The position numbers and the translations under genes are program-made. A DNA stretch of 64,000 bases from the NCBI GenBank assembly GCA_947095585.1, contig OX352761.1, forward strand, positions 57,086,432 through 57,150,431, given 5' to 3'. Source of the DNA: Nephrocerus scutellatus. Taxonomy: Eukaryota > Arthropoda > Insecta > Diptera > Pipunculidae. Under the pieces are notes generated by a model. That model made no database searches. It was not told the DNA's origin and saw nothing but the letters and a program-made list of their open reading frames with translations. This document shows, one piece after another, positions 55,700 to 64,000 of this stretch; position 1 is the first letter of the stretch; every line of letters starts with the position of its first letter.

Positions 55700-56347
55700 A
55701 ACACGATTATTTCGAGAAATGCTCTTGGATACATTTTTTTTGATAAATACAGTATTGAAGCCTATTTAATTTCCTACAAACACATGATACAATATTTGTG
55801 TATTCGGTTAACAGGAGCGAGATAGTGCGGGTTGTGTTACTACTAATACGTATAAGAAGGGTTGCATGGCGTCCTAGTGTTCCTGCAGCAAAAATTACAC
55901 GGGAAATGGATGCACCCTTACCACATCCCTCCAGTGCATAGACTGCTTCAAAAGGACTTGCCAAGAAAGACCTAATTTTGTGAGTCGATTTCACAACATC
56001 GAATGGAGACATAAAATTGGTGGTGAAAATGAACACATGAAAATGGTGTCCACTCTCAAAATTAGGTCCTTATTGGTATGTCGAAGCATGGTATGTTGAA
56101 GCAGATTATGCACTGGAGTGAACTGGTAAGGGTGCATCCGTTCTACAAGTAATTTTGTTGCACTCTTGCTACGGGAACACTGAGACGTCATGCAACTCTT
56201 CCTATACGTAATAGTAGTAACACAACCCGCACTTTTTGACTAAATACACAAATATTTTGATATAGATTTGTAGGAGATTGAATAGGCTTTAATAGTGCAC
56301 TTGTCAAAAAAAATGTATCCGATAGCATTTTTTTAATTAATCGTGTT
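55700..56347. mobile_element. 648-bp foldback hairpin element, unit 6
   Basis: Same length and ends as the unit 5 copy. It is followed by a shorter minisatellite start (cttggcttggccagatcc), where about 30 bp was lost. Confidence 0.78.
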
Positions 56348-56868
56348 CTTGGCTTGGCCAGATCCTAGAATTTCCATAGGAACAAGTCTTATAGTCACAT
56401 ATTAGTCCTACATTCCGAGTTTCATACGAATCCCTTGAGAAATGGCTTAGTTCCAAAAATCCCAGACCCTATTGGCCAGATCCCAGAATTTCCATAGGAA
56501 CAAGTCTTATAGTCACATATTAGTCCTACATTCCGAGTTTGATACGAATCCCTTGAGAAATGGCTTGGTTACAAAAATCCCAGACCCTATAATTTCCATA
56601 GGAACAAGTCTTATAGTCACATATTAGTCCTACATTCCGAGTTTCATACAAATCCCTTGAGAAATGGCTTGTTTCCAAAAATCCCAGACCCTATTGGCCA
56701 AATCCTAGAACTTCCATAGGAACAAGTCTTATAGCCACATATTGGTCCTACATTCCGAGTTTCATACGAATCCCTTGAGAAATGGCTTAGTTCCCAAAGT
56801 ACTGACATTTAAAAGTGGCTCACTTCCCCCCCCTAGTATTTTCGTTTCTTCAAGAAGTAGGAGGGGAA
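56348..56868 (+). repeat. Minisatellite remnant and collapsed pre-LTR end, unit 6
   Basis: Slightly under four 118-bp monomers, then the C-run deletion junction (56826-56833) and the polypurine tract. Confidence 0.87.
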
Positions 56869-58198
56869 TGTAACGAAGTTGCCAAACAGCAACTACGCCA
56901 CAACCATACGGCTAATAAAATTACATTCAAAAATATATATATAAGTAATATGTGCTCACAGCTCACATGAGTTGTATGGCACCAATCAAAATATATACAC
57001 ACGTAAATACATACGTATACACTTTTAGAATAAATTGCTTGAGTAACCATATAGGAATGTCAACGTAGTAAGCATGCGGCAGAATATTTCTCATTCGACA
57101 GGCATGCTACTAGGCGTTGATATTAAGTTATATTCTTGTGTTACTCAAGTGAGTCAATAGCGCCAGCGGAGAGCTATGAGCTAGAAGTCTCTAGTTACCG
57201 AGTTCATACCCCGGCATTGACTCGGATATTTTTTAATTTTAATATCATATATAATAAAATATTCATTCGGCCCTATGTCTTTATAACAAAAGAAAAGGCT
57301 TGTATTTGTTATAAACAATGGAGGAAAAGGTATATTTATATAATATAAGCATTAGTAATTCAACAATAATCAGTCAATAAATTATTAGAAATTTCCTTTT
57401 TGGTTTGGAATATAAATATAATTCTCAACAAGCCTTTACTTTTTAATAAAGACATTGGGACCGAAAACGCAGTACAATCAGAGATCTATACTCCAAAAAA
57501 CCTAACTCAGTATATATACTGGAAGTGGTTAAGAGTCTCTCACTGTTCTACACGAACAAACTTTTGACGGGAACAGTAATCTACTGAACCCATACATGCA
57601 ACGCAGCTCCTGTAATATTTTAGTCAGAGATAAGTAGATTCAATCGCTTTCTCTTCCTAACATATTACACCCTGGCTGGAAATCGACAAACAGTATCGCT
57701 TCGCTTTTTCGTCACTGATGGTCTGTTCTGCCGAAATTTCTCGTGGGCTTGCAAGGGATAAGTAGATTCAATCGCTTTTCCTTACTTGCGCCACTCCTTG
57801 TTGACCGGCACAGGAAGTAAGTAGATTCAATCGCCTCTTCCTCAGTTAGAGCCCACTGGTCATTGGCATATAGCGGGGAATAGGTGACGTCAGTCTATGT
57901 TTCCCCACTATAGCCAATTATTTTCAGTCGACTGCGAAGTCCGACTGTGGTATAGGGTATTGGATGCGCCAATCTCCTATATAGGCAAATACCTCTATAC
58001 GTAGGTTTAGGAATATATATATAGTTAGGTATAAATAAGTAGTTATTCTTATTTTAAGCACTTGAAAAGCATGTAATTTAATATTAAAATCTCAAGAAGA
58101 GAAGAAAAGGAAATAAAACAAATAATAAAGACAAAAACCAAAATACCAACAAAAAACCGAATTCTTATTTATAAGGAAAACAAAAACAATTTGTAACA
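56869..58198 (+). repeat. LTR 7 of the tandem array
   Basis: About 1330 bp. The second 20-bp repeat is damaged (near 57690, cagtatcgcttcgcttttt), leaving three intact copies. Confidence 0.85.
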
Positions 58199-61138
58199 CC
58201 GACGTAGAGGAGAATAACCCGGCGAGCGTCACCCGTGTAGAAACGTTACAGATCGTATACGCGAGAAAGTAGTTAGGTTGAAGAGCCGTTTCGACAGAGG
58301 AAAGTGTAAGCCAAAAAAACTGAATTTAGGAAATTCAAATTCGACGTACATTACGGTGGCCCATATAAAGTTATTGGAGTCTTATGAAACGACCGCTATA
58401 AGTTGAAGAAGCGGAATACGGAGAACTGTTCTTGTGATTACTGTATAAGTCTTGAGATGGGATTCTCTGAGGACTGTTCTTGTGATTACTGTATAAGTCT
58501 TGAGATGTGATTTTCTGAGGACAATTCTTGTGATTACTGTGTAAGTCTTAAGATCTTCAAAAGACGTATGTAATGGAAATATCATCGAGAGCGGTGAAGA
58601 AGTCAGGAAGGTCGTGTTAGAGTATGTTCTGGTATGACAGTAGCTAAGGAGTACCCAATATGAGTTACCTATTACGTTGAATAATCAAACATATAAAAGG
58701 ATTTGTGTGTTTCTCTTTATTTATTTATGAAAATAAAAGAACAGCTGTTATACGAAAGAGAACACGTCTTATGAGTCATTTCTGATAATGACGAGGACTA
58801 AGGGCAGTCACGCAGAATCTGTAGTCGGGTTCGGTTTGGCTTCTTTTCTCTGGCATCTATATAAAAAAAAACGTATTCGAATTGTGCGTTATGGTCCCGA
58901 GTTCATACATAAGTCCCATGGAAAACGGCATTTTTTTCAGTTTTTCCAAAATTTTCTAATTTTTTTTCGAATTTTCCAAGTTTCGAGGTTCTTATTATCA
59001 TCCCCGGATTAATACGAACATTTAAAAAAAAGAGTGAAATCGGTCAAGCCAGACAGACTAAGTTACTTTCACATTTATAATATAAATAAGGATAAAGATA
59101 TGTTTTTGTATAGAAAGGCTTAATTCTATTTTTATTTGCTGTTACTCGTTTGTTTTTACAACTAATGTCGCAATTCATACCTTTCTCTGAGATAACTTCA
59201 TAGAGTCCCACCTAAACTGGGTCTACTTTTTTCGAGTCTCATTTTTTAATAAAACCAAACTACCTGGTTCGAAACTGTATTCAATTGTGTTAAAAAGAAT
59301 GGTATATTTTCTTTTATTTTTCTTATCTAGCAGATAGTCTAGTTTCCTTGTGGGTAGTCTGTAATTTGTGTCTTAAGTCAATTACATATTCTTCGTAGTT
59401 GTAAAAAGGTATAACTGATGAGTAATGTTTGAGGGTAACTTGCATTGCTAGGCATAAACTAACTCAAATGGGGTATATTCCTTTTCGGAATTTACGGAAG
59501 TATTGTAGCAGAAAACGTAGTATGGAAGCCATGTAAACCTATCAGCATGTTCTTTGGAAACATACGATCTAAAATACGCTTCCAATACTTTGTGAGTATT
59601 TTCCAAAGCTCCAATACTTTCGTGGTAGTATGCTGTGGTATGCTGTGTAGTTGTTGTATTTTAAGCAATTTGCATGTTCCTTAAATACCTCGTTTATAAA
59701 CTCTGTTCCTTGGTCCGTTGCAATAAATATGTATGAAGTGCTCAAAAAGTGATTTCGCTGTATTTGCTTCCTTTTTCTTATGTGGAATTGCTTTTTTGAA
59801 TTTCGTAAGTTCGTCTTGCAGTGTTAGAACATATCTCGTTACCAAACGACTACAAAAAAAAAAGCTGTGCAAGGCCTGCTTTACTTGTCAACTTCCATCT
59901 ATATCCTTGACTTAAATCAATCCAAGAGAAATATTTAGCTGAATCCAACATGTCGAATATGTCAGTAACATTAGGTAGCGGAAACTTGTCGTCCTCTATT
60001 TTTTGGAACGTTCAGGATCGGTGAATTCCATGCTGATATGGATGGTTCAACTAGGCCGTCGTTCATAATTTTTTCCACTTCTTTTTGAATATATTGCTTT
60101 TGAACGTGAGTAATACGATAGAGCTTAATGTAACTAGGTAAGGTTCCCTTTTTCAGTTAGATCTGGGCTTTTGCTACGGGTGTATAAGTAAGGTGGTCTC
60201 CATCTAAATGAAATATGTCTTCAAATTTTGAGCATAAGGAAGCTATTCCATTGGTTTCCTCTGTATTCAATGTGTCCAGATTTAATGTTTTTAGTACTTG
60301 CCTTATGCATCCGGGTTTTGGTTATGAGCTTTGTTCGTGCTTCAGAATATAATGCTCGCTTGCTGGCACGGCGTTAGGTTCTACCCATCTTACTTACTAT
60401 CACTTCTTTTTTTCTAGTATTCATGATTTTGATGGGAATCCTCCCATTTTTTTGTTGTGATAGGGACCCTGCCAGTAGTCTGCTTGGCTGAAAAACACGC
60501 TCGTCCAATCAATAAGTGCATTCGCACCGCGTGCTATGTTAAATTTATAACAATTCCCGCAGTAACCGTTAGAACTCTTTTATGATTCGTATTGGCGTAG
60601 TTATTAGAATAGTTGTGTCTGCCTCGATCCGCTCTATTTCTGTCATATGTGTTCCTAATTCCATTGTTGGTTCTTGTTTGGTTGTAAGATTCTGCTTGAT
60701 TGTTTCGCGGATTTCTGTCCCTCTGGTCATGGTAGCTTCTTCGTATATTCCCTACGTATCTAACAGTTTCGTAGTTAGGTAAAGTTCCTGGATCTATTTC
60801 TAATATATGTTGGATTGCATTTTGTAATTTAGTGTGACAGTCACTATCATTATCCCCTTTCTCAATAATCTTACACCTCTTCGTTCGTTTTCTCCTTGTG
60901 CGGTAACTTCCAGTTCTGTCATTCTTGTTGTTAAATTTTCTATTTTGTTTGTGAAGTCCTTTAATGGTCGCTGTCCTTGTTTCGTGGTGCTCAGTATTTT
61001 GCACTTAAGCAAAAATTTCACAAGCGTAGGTTTAGAGTCTTCTTTCAACATGTTATCATAGAATTCGACACGGTTGAAAGCATCGAAAAAATATATGTTT
61101 TTGGATTTTTTTGAAATCTGCATTTTTCTAATTACATT
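58199..61138 (-). mobile_element. 412/mdg1-like gypsy relic, third block copy with a 1.2-kb deletion (unit 7)
   Basis: Same relic as units 5 and 6, but at about 59836 the integrase core (acatatc) is joined directly to tcgttaccaaacgac of the RT region. This removes the rest of integrase and all of the RT palm/RNase H. The resulting junction piece is open on the minus strand at 59681-59872. The gag region reads more continuously here (60534-61004 and 60800-61123). Confidence 0.8.
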
Positions 61139-62257
61139 TTTAACTAGCTGTACCCGTTAATCTGTTGGTGTAAAATTTTTTTAAATTCTCTATATTCACT
61201 TCGCGTGCCCGAGTGTTTCTCGCAGGCTGGCAAACCAAATCTTGTGTTCAATTTTTAACCCACTTCCTAAAGGCCGATTTTACTCAAACTTTGCAAATAT
61301 GTGTATCTCCGATGACAACTTTCTATTAAAATTTGGGCCAATCTTCGATTGACAACTTTGCATTGAATAGTTGTTTATGTTTCTTGTATTCATAGTCCAA
61401 AGAATAACGTTATCTGTATCAAAATCATGTTATAGTTGGTGGCAATTGCTATATTGCTTTCAACAAAAAAATAAAAATTACAACAACAAACACATTGGAT
61501 AGACCAGAAAGTGGTTCAGCGTTAACCAAAAAAAAATGTTTGGTTAAGAATATTTAACCAAATTTTTATTTCGTCGACTTTTTAAAATTATACAGGGTGT
61601 ATCCGTTAAGGTGGCAAATACTTAAAGGGATGATTCCTTGGTTAATTTCGTGAAAAAAATCGTATGCGGTGTACGTAGCGTTTCAATGTGAAGATACGTA
61701 CTTTTGACCTTACATCGCTTCACACCCTGTAACTCTTAAACGCTTCTAGCTACAAGATCACTGTTTATCATTTTTGAAACAAAATTAAATTTTTAAGATC
61801 AAATAATGTACATTTTTTTAAATTCTTGAAACCGTTACCGATATAAACGTCGTCAAAATCTAAAAAAAAATGTTCTTTTTTTAAATTTTATTTTCAAACG
61901 CGAATATTTCGAAAATTCCTCTCGGATAATTTTTTTTTGACAAATGCAATATTAAAGCCTATTCAATTTTTTACAAATCTACCTTATAATATTAATGCAT
62001 TCGGTCAACAGGAGCAGGGTTAAAAATGAAAGTTTGTAAAATGAACGCAAACGTACTTTTGACCTTACATGACTTCACACCCTATAACTCTTGAACGCTT
62101 CCAGCTACAAGCTTGCTATTGGTCTTTTTTGAAAGAAAATTAAATTTTTAAGATCAAACAATATACACTTTCTCAAATTATTTAAGCCATACCGATAAAA
62201 AAGTAGTCAAATTCAAAACTGTATGTTTATTTTTGGAAATTTAAAATTGTATTTACC
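61139..62257 (+). repeat. Dispersed-repeat fragment and 362-bp duplication, unit 7
   Basis: The counterpart of 46681-47807 and 54580-55699. It shares with unit 6 the cgaaaattcctctcggataa variant (near 61910). Confidence 0.7.
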
Positions 62258-62905
62258 AACACGATTATTTCGAGAAATGCTCTTGGATACATTTTTTTTG
62301 ATAAATACAGTATTGAAGCCTATTTAATTTCCTACAAACACATGATACAATATTTGTGTATTCGGTTAACAGGAGCGAGATAGTGCGGGTTGTGTTACTA
62401 CTAATACGTATAAGAAGGGTTGCATGGCGTCCTAGTGTTCCTGCAGCAAAAATTACACGGGAAATGGATGCACCCTTACCACATCCCTCCAGTGCATAGA
62501 CTGCTTCAAAAGGACTTGCCAAGAAAGACCTAATTTTGTGAGTCGATTTCACAACATCGAATGGAGACATAAAATTGGTGGTGAAAATGAACACATGAAA
62601 ATGGTGTCCACTCTCAAAATTAGGTCCTTATTGGTATGTCGAAGCATGGTATGTTGAAGCAGAATATGCACTGGAGTGAACTGGTAAGGGTGCATCCGTT
62701 CTACGAGTAATTTTGTTGCACTCTTGCTACGGGAACACTGAGACGTCATGCAACTCTTCCTATACGTAATAGTAGTAACACAACCCGCACTTTTTGACTA
62801 AATACACAAATATTTTGATATAGATTTGTAGGAGATTGAATAGGCTTTAATAGTGCACTTGTCAAAAAAAATGTATCCGATAGCATTTTTTTAATTAATC
62901 GTGTT
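62258..62905. mobile_element. 648-bp foldback hairpin element, unit 7
   Basis: Same length, ends and internal complementarity as the copies in units 5 and 6. Confidence 0.78.
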
Positions 62906-63451
62906 CTTGGCTTGGTTCCAAAAATCCCAGACCCTATTGGCCAGATCCTAGAATTTCCATAGGAACAAGTCTTATAGTCACATATTAGTCCTACATTCCG
63001 AGTTTCATACGAATCCCTTGAGAAATGGCTTAGTTCCAAAAATCCCAGACCCTATTGGCCAGATCCCAGAATTTCCATAGGAACAAGTCTTATAGTCACA
63101 TATTAGTCCTACATTCCGAGTTTGATACGAATCCCTTGAGAAATGGCTTGGTTACAAAAATCCCAGACCCTATAATTTCCATAGGAACAAGTCTTATAGT
63201 CACATATTAGTCCTACATTCCGAGTTTCATACAAATCCCTTGAGAAATGGCTTGTTTCCAAAAATCCCAGACCCTATTGGCCAAATCCTAGAACTTCCAT
63301 AGGAACAAGTCTTATAGCCACATATTGGTCCTACATTCCGAGTTTCATACGAATCCCTTGAGATATGGCTTAGTTCCCAAAGTACTGACATTTAAAAGTG
63401 GCTCACTTCCCCCCCCTAGTATTTTCGTTTCTTCAAGAAGTAGGAGGGGAA
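62906..63451 (+). repeat. Minisatellite remnant and collapsed pre-LTR end, unit 7
   Basis: Four 118-bp monomers, the C-run junction (63409-63416) and the polypurine tract. Confidence 0.87.
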
Positions 63452-64000
63452 TGTAACGAAGTTGCCAACCAGCAACTACGCCACAACCATACGGCTAATA
63501 AAATTACATTCAAAAATATATATATAAGTAATATGTGCTCACAGCTCACATGAGTTGTATGGCACCAATCAAAATATATACACACGTAAATACATACGTA
63601 TACACTTTTAGAATAAATTGCTTGAGTAACCATATAGGAATGTCAACGTAGTAAGCATGCGGCAGAATATTTCTCATTCGACAGGCATGCTACTAGGCGT
63701 TGATATTAAGTTATATTCTTGTGTTACTCAAGTGAGTCAATAGCGCCAGCGGAGAGCTATGAGCTAGAAGTCTCTAGTTACCGAGTTCATACCCCGGCAT
63801 TGACTCGGATATTTTTTAATTTTAATATCATATATAATAAAATATTCATTCGGCCATATGTCTTTATAACAAAAGAAAAGGCTTGTATTTGTTATAAACA
63901 ATGGAGGAAAAGGTATATTTATATAATATAAGCATTAGTAATTCAACAATAATCAGTCAATAAATTATTAGAAATTTCCTTTTTGGTTTGGAATATAAAT
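63452..64000 (+). repeat. LTR 8 of the tandem array, cut by the window edge
   Basis: The first 549 bp of another LTR, with the same variant as LTRs 6 and 7. The array therefore continues to the right of the window. Confidence 0.85.

Overview
This window is repeat-dense eukaryotic DNA, probably pericentromeric or other heterochromatin of an insect. The mobile element types (mdg3-like and 412/mdg1-like Ty3/gypsy elements, an RTE-type LINE, a CR1/Jockey-group LINE, short TIR elements) suggest a dipteran, possibly a tephritid-like fly; that assignment is an inference from element types only. I see no host protein-coding gene, no rRNA or tRNA gene and no CRISPR array. Nearly every base can be assigned to a transposable element, a relic of one, or a tandem repeat inside one.

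Left flank (1-4564). A decayed RTE-type non-LTR retrotransposon lies on the minus strand (endonuclease 2348-3295, reverse transcriptase 997-1995 and 617-940). It is joined head-to-tail to duplicated copies of its own 5' end (1-657). Next to it are a minus-strand fragment of a CR1/Jockey-group LINE (about 3426-3765) and a plus-strand gypsy integrase relic (about 3830-4564).

Main structure (4565-64000). Eight head-to-tail copies of one long terminal repeat of about 1.35 kb start at 4565, 17639, 29745, 32588, 41134, 49006, 56869 and 63452. All are on the plus strand, and each neighbouring pair shares one LTR, so this is a tandem array of an LTR retrotransposon. Units 1, 2 and 4 carry a structured leader, a Gag-only reading frame (SAP-like N-terminus, retrotransposon capsid, repetitive DVTYP tail, zinc knuckles), about 2 kb of noncoding DNA, a 118-bp minisatellite and a polypurine tract just before the next LTR. 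No pol belonging to this family is visible, so it resembles a non-autonomous 'TR-GAG' element. Unit 3 is a deletion derivative. Units 5-7 keep the LTR and minisatellite, but their middle is a decayed minus-strand 412/mdg1-like gypsy relic, a fragment of a dispersed repeat, a 362-bp duplication and a 648-bp foldback hairpin. They are near-identical and clearly amplified as a block of about 7.87 kb (6.58 kb in unit 7 after a deletion).

Later insertions into the array. A young 4858-bp gypsy element (5727-10584, two 375-bp LTRs with one difference seen, 4-bp TATA target duplication) sits inside LTR 1. A CR1/Jockey-group LINE (24718-28752) sits inside the minisatellite of unit 2 and itself contains an inverted pair of short TIR elements forming a large palindrome (28033-28604). 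An unclassified insert of about 0.95 kb with an 11-bp microsatellite (36515-37460) sits in unit 4. The nesting gives a relative chronology: array element first, then the composite middle, then block amplification, with the gypsy and LINE insertions late.
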